A DNA stretch of 48,051 nucleotides from Actinomycetes bacterium (GTDB lineage: Bacteria; Actinomycetota; Acidimicrobiia; Spongiisociales; UBA5794): contig JAMBLJ010000111.1 of assembly GCA_023336815.1 (NCBI GenBank), positions 1 through 48,051 of the forward strand, written 5' to 3'. The position numbers and the translations under genes were made by a program. The notes under the pieces are model-generated. The model did not search any database. It saw only the letters and a program-made list of their open reading frames with translations, and was not told the DNA's origin. Of this stretch, positions 32,589-41,042 are shown piece by piece (position 1 is the stretch's first letter; every line of letters starts with the position of its first letter).

Positions 32589-35155
32589 AACCGGTCACTT
32601 TGCAACCTGCAGCCCTCCCACCAGCAGGTTTGCCCGGGCTCGATCCTGCGTGGTCGCGCCTCATCGAGACACCTGGCGTCGATGGAGTAGGTGGGACCTG
32701 GCACGTTCTCGACAACGGAGTCGCGGATGCAGCGCTCACCCTCCTTTGTGTTCATGGCAACCCCACCTGGTCATATCTGTGGAAGGACCTCCTGGCATCT
32801 GCTCCTTCGAACATACGGGTCGTTGCTGTTGACCACATCGACATGGGGTTCTCCGAACGCACCGGCACAACACGGAGACTCGCACAACGGATCGAAGATC
32901 TGTCTGCACTCACGGCAGCGATGGAGATCGATGGCGATGTCGTGATCGTGGCACACGACTGGGGCGGTCCGATCGCTCTCGGTTGGGCTGAAGAACACTT
33001 GAACCAGCTTGCCGGAGTTGTCCTCATGAACACAGCGGTCCACCAACCGTCGAACGCGTCGGCACCGGCATTGATCCGAGCCGTGCGCACCCCTGGGATT
33101 CTCGACAAGATCTGTGTGTCGACACCGGCCTTCGTACGTGGAGCTGCAGCGTTCTCCCGCCCACGACCCCCACGGGAGGTTCGTATGGCCCTCGAGGCGC
33201 CGTATCGCACTCCTGATCGTCGAGCAGCGATCGCTGACTTCGTGAAGGACATCCCCCTGGATCCCCGTCATCCCACAGCTGCGACACTCGATGCTGTCGC
33301 CAATGGTCTGGTCGATCTCGGTGACATCCCTGCGTTGCTTCTGTGGGGCCCGTCTGACCCGGTATTTTCTGATCTCTACCTCCGTGACCTCGAGCAGCGG
33401 CTGCCACATGCGAACGTCCACCGCTTCATCGGGGCGAGTCACATGTTGCCTGTGGACGTCAACATCGCACCGGTCGTGTTCGACTGGCTCAAGGGGTTGG
33501 ACACGGAGAAGGCGGCGTCGTTTGCTTCTGTGTCTGGTGCATCGTTGTGGTCGAACATCGAGCGTCTGGCACACGACGATCGGGTTGCCGTTGTTGACAT
33601 GGGTCCCGATGGTCCCGAGAGAGCGGTCACATTCGCAGAACTTGCTGATGGGGTCAGCAGTCTTGCCTCCGGTCTTGCATCGATCGGTCTTCAGCGGGGA
33701 GACCGTGTTGCGTTGCTCGTACCACCTGGAATCGATCTCGCGTTGTGTTTGTACGCATCCTGGCGCGCTGGGGCCGTGGTTGTACTGGTCGATGCGGGTC
33801 TCGGCGCACGAGGTATCAGCCGAGCGCTCAAGAGTGCGAATCCCGACTATCTGATCGGCATTCCCAAGGCACTGTCCGCTGCGAGAACCCTTCGCTGGCC
33901 CGGTACACGCATTGCTACGTCCGAGCTCTCGCGACCGGTGGCGGCCCTGACCGGAGCGAAGTACTCCCTCGACAACCTCAGGGCGATCGGCGCCACATCA
34001 CCGATACCGGACGCCCCTGGCCCTGACGATTTCGCTGCGGTGGCCTTCACCTCCGGTGCAACGGGACCTGCGAAGGGAGTGGTCTATCGCCACCACCAGA
34101 TTCAGGCTCAGCGAGACGCCCTCATGGATCTCTACGACATACAGGGTACGGATCGGCTCGTTGCGGCGTTCGGTCCGTTCGCCCTGTTCGGGCCATCGAT
34201 GGGGATCACATCGATCGTTCCTGAGATGAATGTGACGTCGCCTGGCACCTTGACCGCTCGCGCCCTTGCACAGGCAGTCGATGCAGTCGATGCGACGCTG
34301 GTATTCGGTTCACCTGCTGCGCTGAAGAACGTTGCAGCCACAGCTCGCGATCTTCTCCCCGCAGAGAGAACCGCCCTCGAGGGCGTGCGGCTGCTGCTGT
34401 CTGCCGGTGCGCCTGTGCCTGCCGATGTTCTTCGGTCGGCAACAGCGGTGATGGTCAACGCCACCGCACACACACCGTATGGCATGACCGAGGTGCTGCC
34501 CGTGGCGGACATCTCGCTGGAGCAGATTGATGCTGCTGGAACCGGGCGCGGGGTGTGTGTTGGCATCCCTGTTACCGGTGTTGACGTTCTGATCGACCCT
34601 CTCGACACCCTCGGGGCTCCAACAGGGACGACCACGACGGATCCGAACGTTCTCGGTGAGGTGTGTGTGCGCGCTGGCCATATGCGTGAGGGTTACGACA
34701 AACTCTGGTCGACCCAGCACCAGGCATCGCAGCCACCAGGCTGGCACCGTACAGGGGACGTTGGACACTTCGATTCGGAAGGACGTTTATGGATCGAGGG
34801 CCGTATCGGTCACGTCGTCAAGACGATGTTTGGTCCGGTCACACCGATCGATCTGGAACATGCGATCAATCGAATCGCTGATGTGGTGCAATCGGCGATC
34901 GTGGGTGTCGGCCCCATCGGAACACAGCAGGTTGTCGCTGTCATCGTGATACGAGATGGCTCGAGAAGGTCGGCTCTTGCAAAGGAGCCGATGGCAGATG
35001 CCGTTCGCTCAGCTGTCGGAGACGTTGATATCGCTGCGGTCGTCGTGTCGCCATCACTCCCGGTCGACAAACGACACAACTCGAAGATCGATCGTTTTCG
35101 TATTGCTGCGTGGGCTGAGCGTGTGCTCGCTGGCGGGCGAATGGGGACTCCATGA
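32585..35155 (+). CDS. oleBC: OleBC fusion: beta-lactone decarboxylase + beta-lactone synthetase
   Basis: This 856-residue bifunctional protein has an N-terminal OleB alpha/beta-hydrolase domain (about residues 1-300) with oxyanion-type HGNPTWSYLW, VDHIDMGFSERTG and nucleophile Asp125 in AHDWGGPIALGWAEEH. Its His is in GASHMLPVD. This is the haloalkane-dehalogenase-like fold that removes CO2 from beta-lactones. The C-terminal OleC domain is an AMP-ligase-like beta-lactone synthetase with FTSGATGPAKGVVYRH near residue 490, HTPYGMTEVLPV and WHRTGDVGHFDSEGRLWIEG. The fused form is known in actinobacterial ole clusters. It starts with a GTG overlapping oleA and ends with an ATGA overlap onto oleD. 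Confidence 0.92.
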   Translation: MKPVTLQPAALPPAGLPGLDPAWSRLIETPGVDGVGGTWHVLDNGVADAALTLLCVHGNPTWSYLWKDLLASAPSNIRVVAVDHIDMGFSERTGTTRRLAQRIEDLSALTAAMEIDGDVVIVAHDWGGPIALGWAEEHLNQLAGVVLMNTAVHQPSNASAPALIRAVRTPGILDKICVSTPAFVRGAAAFSRPRPPREVRMALEAPYRTPDRRAAIADFVKDIPLDPRHPTAATLDAVANGLVDLGDIPALLLWGPSDPVFSDLYLRDLEQRLPHANVHRFIGASHMLPVDVNIAPVVFDWLKGLDTEKAASFASVSGASLWSNIERLAHDDRVAVVDMGPDGPERAVTFAELADGVSSLASGLASIGLQRGDRVALLVPPGIDLALCLYASWRAGAVVVLVDAGLGARGISRALKSANPDYLIGIPKALSAARTLRWPGTRIATSELSRPVAALTGAKYSLDNLRAIGATSPIPDAPGPDDFAAVAFTSGATGPAKGVVYRHHQIQAQRDALMDLYDIQGTDRLVAAFGPFALFGPSMGITSIVPEMNVTSPGTLTARALAQAVDAVDATLVFGSPAALKNVAATARDLLPAERTALEGVRLLLSAGAPVPADVLRSATAVMVNATAHTPYGMTEVLPVADISLEQIDAAGTGRGVCVGIPVTGVDVLIDPLDTLGAPTGTTTTDPNVLGEVCVRAGHMREGYDKLWSTQHQASQPPGWHRTGDVGHFDSEGRLWIEGRIGHVVKTMFGPVTPIDLEHAINRIADVVQSAIVGVGPIGTQQVVAVIVIRDGSRRSALAKEPMADAVRSAVGDVDIAAVVVSPSLPVDKRHNSKIDRFRIAAWAERVLAGGRMGTP

Positions 35156-36135
35156 GGGTTCTCGTCACAGGCGCAACAAGTCTTCTTGGCAGGACCGTGG
35201 TTGATCTGCTCATGTCTCGCGGCGAGGACGTGACCGTGTTCCAACGCCACACAACGAACACGGATGTGCGAGAGATACTCGGCGATGTCGGTGACGCAGA
35301 TGCCGTGTCCCGTGCCACCACAGGTACCGATGCGGTCATTCACCTCGCTGCGCGAGTTGGCGTGACGGGTGTGTGGAAGGAGTTCGAGCGAACCAACATC
35401 ATGGGAACGACGAACGTCGTGGTCGGTGCCCGTGCTGGTGGCGCATCGCGATTCGTCCACGTGTCATCCCCATCGGTCGCCCATGCGGGGGAGTCCCTTG
35501 TTGGAGTTGGTGCACGCTCTGCAGACCCCAACAGCGCCAGGGGCCCATACGCCAGGAGCAAGGCTTTCGCTGAACACGCTGCTCTGGCCGCGAATAGTGC
35601 TGATATGGCGGTTGTTGCCGTGCGGCCACATCTCGTGTGGGGTCCAGGTGACAAACAACTCGTTGGGCGAATCGTTGCTCGGGCCCGACAGGGCAGACTC
35701 GCGATCGTCGGTACAGGCGCTGCCCTCATCGATAGCACCTACGTCGACAACGCCGCCGATGCCCTCGTTGCTGCACTCGACAAGGCCCCCACCATTGGCG
35801 GTCGCTCATTCGTTGTGTCCAACGGACAGCCTCGCCCGGTGCGCGAACTCGTCAACAGAATCGTTCTCGCCGCCGGTCTTGCGCCACCGAGGATCAAGGT
35901 CCCCTATCAGCTCGCACGTAGCGGCGGACTTGTGGCGGAGAGGATCTGGGATCGCCAGGAACGGTCCGACGACCCACCGATGACAAGTTTCCTTGCCGAA
36001 CAGCTTGGCACAGCTCACTGGTTCGACCAGCGAGACACGAGGGAATCACTCGATTGGTCACCAACCGTGTCTCTTGAGGAGGGATTCGTACGACTTGCAG
36101 CGTCGTTCGCGTCGACAGAGCGGGTCACGAGCTGA
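35152..36135 (+). CDS. oleD: OleD, NAD(P)H-dependent 2-alkyl-3-oxo acid reductase
   Basis: This 327-residue extended short-chain dehydrogenase/reductase of the 3-beta-HSD/epimerase type should reduce the keto acid made by OleA to the 3-hydroxy acid used by OleC. It has the N-terminal Rossmann motif TGATSLLG (residues 6-13, Ser in place of the middle Gly), VIHLAARVGVTG, and the catalytic Tyr/Lys pair in YARSKAFAEHAAL (about residues 133-137). VRPHLVWGPGD and TYVDNAADALVAAL are further typical extended-SDR segments. Translation is coupled to oleBC by ATGA. It closes the oleA-oleBC-oleD operon; no clear terminator follows before the convergent HNH gene. Confidence 0.92.
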   Translation: MRVLVTGATSLLGRTVVDLLMSRGEDVTVFQRHTTNTDVREILGDVGDADAVSRATTGTDAVIHLAARVGVTGVWKEFERTNIMGTTNVVVGARAGGASRFVHVSSPSVAHAGESLVGVGARSADPNSARGPYARSKAFAEHAALAANSADMAVVAVRPHLVWGPGDKQLVGRIVARARQGRLAIVGTGAALIDSTYVDNAADALVAALDKAPTIGGRSFVVSNGQPRPVRELVNRIVLAAGLAPPRIKVPYQLARSGGLVAERIWDRQERSDDPPMTSFLAEQLGTAHWFDQRDTRESLDWSPTVSLEEGFVRLAASFASTERVTS

Positions 36136-36166
36136 TCCACACAGTCGCGGTTCACATCGGAACCGA

Positions 36167-37333
36167 TCACGGCGGCGCTCGATCCTGTTCATGTGTCGCA
36201 GTGTGGTGGCGTCGGCAGAGCAGCGTTGTATTTTCGAGCGACGTAGATCCTCCGTTCGCCCAATGAACGATGTGGTGGGCATCACACCAGGACATCGGTG
36301 CGGTACAACCGTCCCAAGTGCACCCGTGATCCCTGTGCTCAAGGGCTCTACGCATGGCCGCAGGGATCGTTCGTGTCTTGCGACCGACGTCGAGCGGCTC
36401 TGCTTCTGAACCCAGGACCATCGGGATGATCCCTGCATCACAGGTCAGTCGACGGATCGTGTTGGGATCGACACTCGATCCATCGATCTCAGGCAATTCG
36501 GCGAGTGCACCGCGGAGTACGTCGAAGTCCACCGTGACCGTGATGTGTGGCTTCTCTCCCGATCGGGTCATCGCATCCTGGTTGTGGTCGAGCCAGAAAC
36601 GGGAGATCTCCACCACGGCGTCAGCGCGCCGCTGAGCTGAGGTGCGGTCGTCGTCGCTTAGGTTCGTGGGATCGCATATGGCGTTGATCGCAGTGTTGAC
36701 GATGTGGCCACCCTCGGCGGTGAAGGTGCCTGACGCCGACCACTGACCGTCATAGGTCTGATTGTGGGTAAAACGACGTTGGCTGTCGAGGTGTCGTACA
36801 TCGGCGAGGGCTGCCACGTAGTCGACCTGTTGCTCCCAATGTCCGATCGCACGTCGCAGGTCCCGAGCGGAAAGATAGGTCGAGATATCGCCGAAGATCG
36901 ATTCGTGGAGGACAAAGTCGCCCGGATGACGATCGCGCGCCTGTGCGAGCATGGAGAGCGAACGTGGAGCAACGTCGCCCGACAATGCCTGTGTGGTGAT
37001 CGTGGGCATCCACTTGAGGGCGTGTGCCGTCTTGAGTGTCCCCGATGCCTCAGCGGGACTCAGCAGAAGGTGGCTCTGTAGCCAACGAGGTGTCGTGAGG
37101 CCTTCGTCAAGCTCAGGTAGCGCACGATCGTCGAGCTCAGCGACGAGGAGTGTGAGTTCAGCGGAGTATCGATTGATCCGGTGCTGAGCATCGACAACGG
37201 CCGCCTTGAGGCGTTCGTTGGGGAGTTGCTGGATGCGTCGTAGCGCTGATTCGTAGTCCGTGTCCGGTGCGTCTGGCCCGCCGCCTTGCTCCGACACCAT
37301 CGCCCGGTCCATGACCGAGTTCTGGTTTGACAT
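36167..37333 (-). CDS. DUF222 / HNH endonuclease-like protein (13E12 type), SOS-controlled
   Basis: This 388-residue protein has the two-part layout of the actinobacterial DUF222-HNH family (13E12 repeat proteins in mycobacteria). The DUF222 part includes LPELDEGLTTPRWLQSHLLLSPAEA (in part) and ADAVVEISRFWLDH. The C-terminal HNH domain includes DHGCTWDGCTAPMSWCDAHH (cited up to the double His), WANGGSTSLENTTLLCRRHH, with paired Cys and the DAHHI and RHH metal/catalytic residues. The cellular role of the family is not established. Its promoter carries a perfect LexA-type box in the spacer, with the start codon at the expected transcription start. It should therefore be a damage-induced, leaderless gene. 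Confidence 0.9.
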   Translation of the reverse strand: MSNQNSVMDRAMVSEQGGGPDAPDTDYESALRRIQQLPNERLKAAVVDAQHRINRYSAELTLLVAELDDRALPELDEGLTTPRWLQSHLLLSPAEASGTLKTAHALKWMPTITTQALSGDVAPRSLSMLAQARDRHPGDFVLHESIFGDISTYLSARDLRRAIGHWEQQVDYVAALADVRHLDSQRRFTHNQTYDGQWSASGTFTAEGGHIVNTAINAICDPTNLSDDDRTSAQRRADAVVEISRFWLDHNQDAMTRSGEKPHITVTVDFDVLRGALAELPEIDGSSVDPNTIRRLTCDAGIIPMVLGSEAEPLDVGRKTRTIPAAMRRALEHRDHGCTWDGCTAPMSWCDAHHIVHWANGGSTSLENTTLLCRRHHTATHEQDRAPP

Positions 37334-37339
37334 GTATCC

Positions 37340-37368
37340 ATACTATCGAACATACGTTCGATAGTCAA
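37340..37368 (-). promoter_or_regulatory. SOS (LexA) box inside the promoter of the DUF222/HNH gene
   Basis: On the minus strand, TTGACT (37363-37368), a 17-base spacer and TAGTAT (37340-37345) form a good sigma-70 type promoter. The spacer holds CGAACGTATGTTCG (37347-37360), a perfect CGAAC-N4-GTTCG box, and the palindrome extends to 10-base arms (37342-37365). The -10 box ends 6 bases before the ATG at 37333. Confidence 0.9.
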
Positions 37369-37422
37369 CCGATCGATCTCCGAGACCGAGAAATCACTCG
37401 AAACACTGGCGCAGCAAGGTTC

Positions 37423-38247
37423 CTAGAGCGATCCAGCGAGCACGGAAACGGCATCAGATGCGCCGACCAACACCGGTTCGCCATGACCGAAGAAGGCCTG
37501 TTCATACGTGAACGTGGCGAGTTTCTTGACCGAAAGGTGTGCTGTGTCGAGATCGGGTGTGAAGCCGGGATTCGGGCCGGTCACACCACCGCTTGCTCCG
37601 TTGAGGGCATCGCCCGTGAAGAGGCCGATATCCGGGTCGAGCAACGAAATATGGCCAGGCGTGTGACCCGGTGTTGCGATCGTCTGAATACCGTTCACGA
37701 GGTCGCCTTCCGCAAGGGGTGTTATGGACCGACGTGATGAGATATCGGGTATGTCCGATACGCCGGCAAAGACGTCGGCATCGGTCGCAAGCGCAAGCAC
37801 CGCACCGAGGGAGCCAACGTGGTCGCCATGTTTGTGTGTCGCGACGACGTATCCCACATCAGCCCAGGACTTCCCATACTCCTCGATTGCAGCATGGATC
37901 GCCGGGGCGCTACCGCCGACACCGGTGTCGATTACGACCAGACCGTCTCCGCGATCGATCACGTACGCTGACACGAAATCGAGATTGACCCGTTTCGAAC
38001 TCACGAGCTCCGTCACAGGCGATGTCGTCGTTGTCACGACAGTTGCCGTTGTTGTTGTCGTGGCGATGGCTGCAGCAGTTGTTGCCGGGCCAGCCCCCGT
38101 TGTTGTGGAACTCGATGTGGAGGCTGTGGTCTCGTCGCTCGAACATGATGCGGCGACAACACCAAAGATCGCGACACCGATCGCACTCACCCCGACGGTG
38201 TGAAGGAGTCGGCGTCGCTCTACATCGTGTGGACCGGAATCTTGCAC
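37423..38247 (-). CDS. Exported metallo-beta-lactamase-fold hydrolase (Tat-type lipoprotein)
   Basis: This protein of about 274 residues has a metal-binding MBL fold: THKHGDHVGS (HxHxDH), ATPGHTPGHISLL, FTGDALNG and GHGEPV. The N-terminus has ERRRLLHTVG, a twin-arginine motif, then a hydrophobic core and a lipobox ending VAASC (Cys35). It is probably a Tat-exported lipoprotein. A linker of about 40 residues made almost wholly of Thr, Ser and Ala joins it to the catalytic domain, as in cell-wall-tethered proteins. The substrate is unknown. I chose the GTG at 38247 because a TACGGT box (38254-38259, minus) is 6 bases upstream. A longer form starting at 38355 would overlap the divergent gene. 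Confidence 0.8.
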   Translation of the reverse strand: MQDSGPHDVERRRLLHTVGVSAIGVAIFGVVAASCSSDETTASTSSSTTTGAGPATTAAAIATTTTTATVVTTTTSPVTELVSSKRVNLDFVSAYVIDRGDGLVVIDTGVGGSAPAIHAAIEEYGKSWADVGYVVATHKHGDHVGSLGAVLALATDADVFAGVSDIPDISSRRSITPLAEGDLVNGIQTIATPGHTPGHISLLDPDIGLFTGDALNGASGGVTGPNPGFTPDLDTAHLSVKKLATFTYEQAFFGHGEPVLVGASDAVSVLAGSL

Positions 38248-38330
38248 GTGTGCACCGTAGCGTTCCGCTAGGTTTTCACAGGACAAAATCCCGATGAAGG
38301 ACGGAAACCCGACATGATCGTTGACCCGTG

Positions 38331-38738
38331 ATGTACCTGTTCGTGTATGGAACACTCAAGCGTGGGTTCGTCAATCACCATCTCATGCCTCCAACGACTT
38401 TCATCGGAGATGCAGTGACGGCCAGCGCCATACCTCTTGTCATCGCTGGCCAATGGTTCTCACCCGTCCTGATCGACGAACAGGGTGGAGGCGTGCGTGT
38501 AGAGGGTGAGCTCCACCGTATCGACGCGGACTCACTCGAGATGCTGGATCGACTCGAGGGCGTTGGTACAGCAACGGGGTATGACCGTAGGGAGATCGAC
38601 GTCGAGCATGGCGATCGAACGCTTGTCGCCTCGGTCTACGTCAAGCCGTGGTCGCGTTGCACCGTCGTCCATTCGAGGGCCTTGTCACGGTACGCAGCGG
38701 ACGACGTGTACGTACCTGCACACGAACGGCATGCCTGA
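38331..38738 (+). CDS. Gamma-glutamylcyclotransferase-like (GGCT/AIG2-type) protein
   Basis: This 135-residue protein opens with MYLFVYGTLKRGFVNHHLM, the YGTLRxG signature of the GGCT/AIG2-like fold. VEGELHRIDADSLEMLDRLEGVG (in part) follows, with a Glu (RLEG) in the usual catalytic position. GYDRREIDV and an acidic tail complete it. The fold acts on gamma-glutamyl amines or cyclises gamma-glutamyl groups in some members; the substrate here is unknown. The GTG at 38328 immediately before the ATG is an alternative start. It is divergent from the MBL gene with about 80 bases between them. Confidence 0.8.
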   Translation: MYLFVYGTLKRGFVNHHLMPPTTFIGDAVTASAIPLVIAGQWFSPVLIDEQGGGVRVEGELHRIDADSLEMLDRLEGVGTATGYDRREIDVEHGDRTLVASVYVKPWSRCTVVHSRALSRYAADDVYVPAHERHA

Positions 38739-38765
38739 ACGCTGTCGTCCTGTCTTCGATTTCGG

Positions 38766-39545
38766 TCACGTTTCCACAGATGGCTCAACTCGCAGATGGC
38801 TCAGATACCGAGATGCTCCTTCGACGATGAACGTATCGAAGGAGGTGAGAATGTACCTGGCGCCACGCTCCATCCAGGTCCTGGCGCCGTCGGGCGTTGG
38901 GGCGTAGACACCGAGGACCTTGTCGCTCCCGAGAACGGCTGAGGCAACCGTATCGATCGCATCGGCGACGTCAGGATGGTTGAGGTCACCGGGGTGGCCG
39001 AGACTGTGAGAGAGATCCACGGGTCCGAGGAAGATGACGTCGAGGCCATCCACATGGAGGAAGTCTTCGATGTTGCCTACTGCCGCTGCGGTCTCCACGT
39101 GCCCGATCACCATCGTCTGTTCGTTGGCGATTCTCGTATAGTCCCCGATTGATACGGTCGTACCAAAGTCAGACATTCTGCTGCCAGCAAGACCTCTGTG
39201 GCCCCTAGGACCGTACTTAGTGGAGCGGACGGCAGCTTCGCATGCATCGTACGAGTTGAGCGATGGCACCTGAACGCCGTGGGCTCCTGCGTCGAGAAAT
39301 CGGAGCACGATCTCCTCCTTGTTCGCCGTGACTCTGGCGAGAGGCGTCGCGCCACGGAGTTCGATCGCTCGAGCGGCGTCGGCGATCTCCCGTGGTCCGA
39401 AGAGGCCGTGTTCTCCATCGAGCAGGATGAAGTCGAAACCACAGGATGCGAGCATCTCGGCGAGGGTTGGTTCTGGGAGCGGCAACAGACATCCGACCAC
39501 GGTGTGTCCGTCGGCCAGTTTCTGCTTGGTCGTGTTCGTGAACAT
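38766..39545 (-). CDS. HpcH/HpaI family aldolase
   Basis: This is a class II 2-oxo-acid aldolase of 259 residues with the (beta/alpha)8 fold. It carries FILLDGEHG (the conserved His near a base), GAHGVQVPSLNSYDACEAAVRS (in part), YGPRGHRG, the metal Glu in GHVETAAAVGNIEDFL, and GPVDLSHSLGHPGD with the Asp ligand. Members cleave 4-hydroxy-2-oxo acids or condense pyruvate with aldehydes; the substrate here is not predictable. The ATG at 39545 was chosen over a longer frame because AGAAGGG lies just before it. No pathway partner is adjacent. Confidence 0.87.
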   Translation of the reverse strand: MFTNTTKQKLADGHTVVGCLLPLPEPTLAEMLASCGFDFILLDGEHGLFGPREIADAARAIELRGATPLARVTANKEEIVLRFLDAGAHGVQVPSLNSYDACEAAVRSTKYGPRGHRGLAGSRMSDFGTTVSIGDYTRIANEQTMVIGHVETAAAVGNIEDFLHVDGLDVIFLGPVDLSHSLGHPGDLNHPDVADAIDTVASAVLGSDKVLGVYAPTPDGARTWMERGARYILTSFDTFIVEGASRYLSHLRVEPSVET

Positions 39546-39734
39546 CTGCAACCCTTCTGGCGAGAACTCTGGGCACCACCGTACTTCACACGCCGTCGGC
39601 GAGGGAATCAGAGCCAGTACCAGTCTCACTGAATCCTCATCTCACCACCGGGGAGTACACCATGGGGTGCCGATACCGTTGGTCCTCGACCCAAATCCAA
39701 GGTCTTCACAGCGGCAGTGATCGGAGTCACCAGT

Positions 39735-39986
39735 ATGGGCAATCTTGAGATAACCGAAGAGACGAAGGTCTCGGAGATCCTTGACGAATACGGTGACATA
39801 GCCGATGTCATGGAGGCGCTTGGCATGAAGCGCGTTGGAGGACTCTCCTTTCGAAGTGTGATCACTAAGGCGATCACTGTGAAACGCGCAGCCCAGATCC
39901 ATCGCGTGCCGGTTGACGAGCTGCTGGAGAAGCTTGAAGAAGCGACCAATCAGATCGAGGCTGTCGAGCAATCGACCGAAGACTGA
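39735..39986 (+). CDS. DUF1858-like small protein without cysteines
   Basis: This 83-residue protein (ITEETKVSEILDEYGDIADV, then VMEALGMKRVGGLSFRS, then AAQIHRVPVDELLEKLEEA) matches the DUF1858/ScdA-N-type helical domain pattern. That pattern usually contains a Cys pair next to GMxCxxC (family pattern from memory). Here the equivalent stretch is GMKRVGG and no cysteine occurs in the whole protein, so any redox or metal role is doubtful. A GGAG ribosome-binding site lies 8 bases before the ATG at 39735, which decides the start over a GTG at 39717. Function is unknown. Confidence 0.65.
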   Translation: MGNLEITEETKVSEILDEYGDIADVMEALGMKRVGGLSFRSVITKAITVKRAAQIHRVPVDELLEKLEEATNQIEAVEQSTED

Positions 39987-40021
39987 GCACCATGGTTGTC
40001 GGTGCGATCGAGCGGTCGCGC

Positions 40022-40960
40022 CTACCCGAGCCGAGCGAGTCGGTGCTCCTTCGGGCTCACACCTCGCACCCGCTTGAACGCTGCGCTTAGGGCGTACGGG
40101 CTGGCGTAACCAACCCTCGGGGCAACTGAGGTGACCGTCGTGCCGGGTTCGCACAGCAGATCCGCCGCAAGTGTGAGTCGCCAATTCGTGAGAAACGTCA
40201 TCGGTGGTTCACCGACGAGTTCCGTGAATCGTCTGGCGAGCGATGCTCGCGACATCCCCGTTTCCCCAGCCAATTTCGCAACGGTCCACGGATATGCAGG
40301 ATCGTTCTGTAACAGGCGTATCGCGTTCCTGATCGAAGGATCACCGTCGGCGGTGTACCACTGAGGTGGTGTCGACTCTGGAAGGTCGAACCAGGCTCTG
40401 ATAGCTGACATAAGCAACAGATCGAGCAAGCGGTCCAATATGACATCCTGACCCTGCTGATCCTTGGTCATCTCGTGTGAGAGCAAGGGTACGAGTGGTG
40501 TATCCCACTGGTCCGACCGAAGATGCATCACCATCGGAAGCGTGTGGAGAAGCCTCTGGCTGACCTCGCTGTCGAGGTTGTATGTTCCGGTCAGCATGCG
40601 GGTCTGGCCATCGGGATTGTTTCCCCACGTGCGCATACCGAGATGCATCTCATCGTACAGATCCCTCCCATCGACCGTGGTACAACGCTGGTCGGGATGG
40701 ATGACCACCTGGATCGGGGTGTCGGGTAGGTCCGCGATCGTGTAGTGCTCCGGTCCGCGGACGATGGCGATATCGCCTGGCAACAGCTGCACGGGTGGGT
40801 CGACTCCGCGGAGAAACCACGCTTCGCCTTGAGATAGTGCGACGATCGTGAGCGCAGCCTCGTCCTCGATACGGAGTGACCAGGGAGGATCGAGAACAGT
40901 CCTCAGGAGGAACGCTCCTTGGGCGCGTGGTCCGCTCAGGAGTCCGGTGAGTGTATCCAT
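40022..40960 (-). CDS. AraC family regulator with N-terminal cupin domain
   Basis: This 312-residue regulator has an N-terminal cupin-like domain of the AraC-type cupin_6 group (MDTLTGLLSGPRAQGAFLL, then PGDIAIVRGPEHYTIAD). Its C-terminal double helix-turn-helix is WTVAKLAGETGMSRASLARRFTELVGEPP (in part) and VTSVAPRVGYASPYALSAAFKRVRGVSPKEHR (in part), both complete. Proteins of this class often repress or activate a neighbouring oxidoreductase gene. I chose the ATG at 40960 because a TAGTCT box (40969-40974, minus) is 8 bases upstream. The divergent PNPOx-like gene starts 83 bases away, with an inverted repeat between. Confidence 0.88.
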   Translation of the reverse strand: MDTLTGLLSGPRAQGAFLLRTVLDPPWSLRIEDEAALTIVALSQGEAWFLRGVDPPVQLLPGDIAIVRGPEHYTIADLPDTPIQVVIHPDQRCTTVDGRDLYDEMHLGMRTWGNNPDGQTRMLTGTYNLDSEVSQRLLHTLPMVMHLRSDQWDTPLVPLLSHEMTKDQQGQDVILDRLLDLLLMSAIRAWFDLPESTPPQWYTADGDPSIRNAIRLLQNDPAYPWTVAKLAGETGMSRASLARRFTELVGEPPMTFLTNWRLTLAADLLCEPGTTVTSVAPRVGYASPYALSAAFKRVRGVSPKEHRLARLG

Positions 40961-40993
40961 GTGGATGAAGACTAGACGGTCGCGTATGAATAT

Positions 40994-41016
40994 GAGTGTT
41001 CTGCCTATGGACACTC
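40994..41016. promoter_or_regulatory. Inverted repeat between the AraC regulator and its divergent neighbour
   Basis: GAGTGT (40994-40999) and ACACTC (41011-41016), with 11 bases between the arms, sit in the middle of the 82-base divergent gap. It is a candidate operator for the AraC-type protein, because it lies upstream of both -10 boxes. Confidence 0.4.
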
Positions 41017-41042
41017 TCACATCGGCTTCGTACATTGTGACC

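Noticed and set aside
38030-38110. GTT/GTC-rich low-complexity stretch that looks like short tandem repeats
   Set aside because: It encodes the Thr/Ser-rich linker of the exported MBL-fold lipoprotein. The units are irregular and not CRISPR-like.
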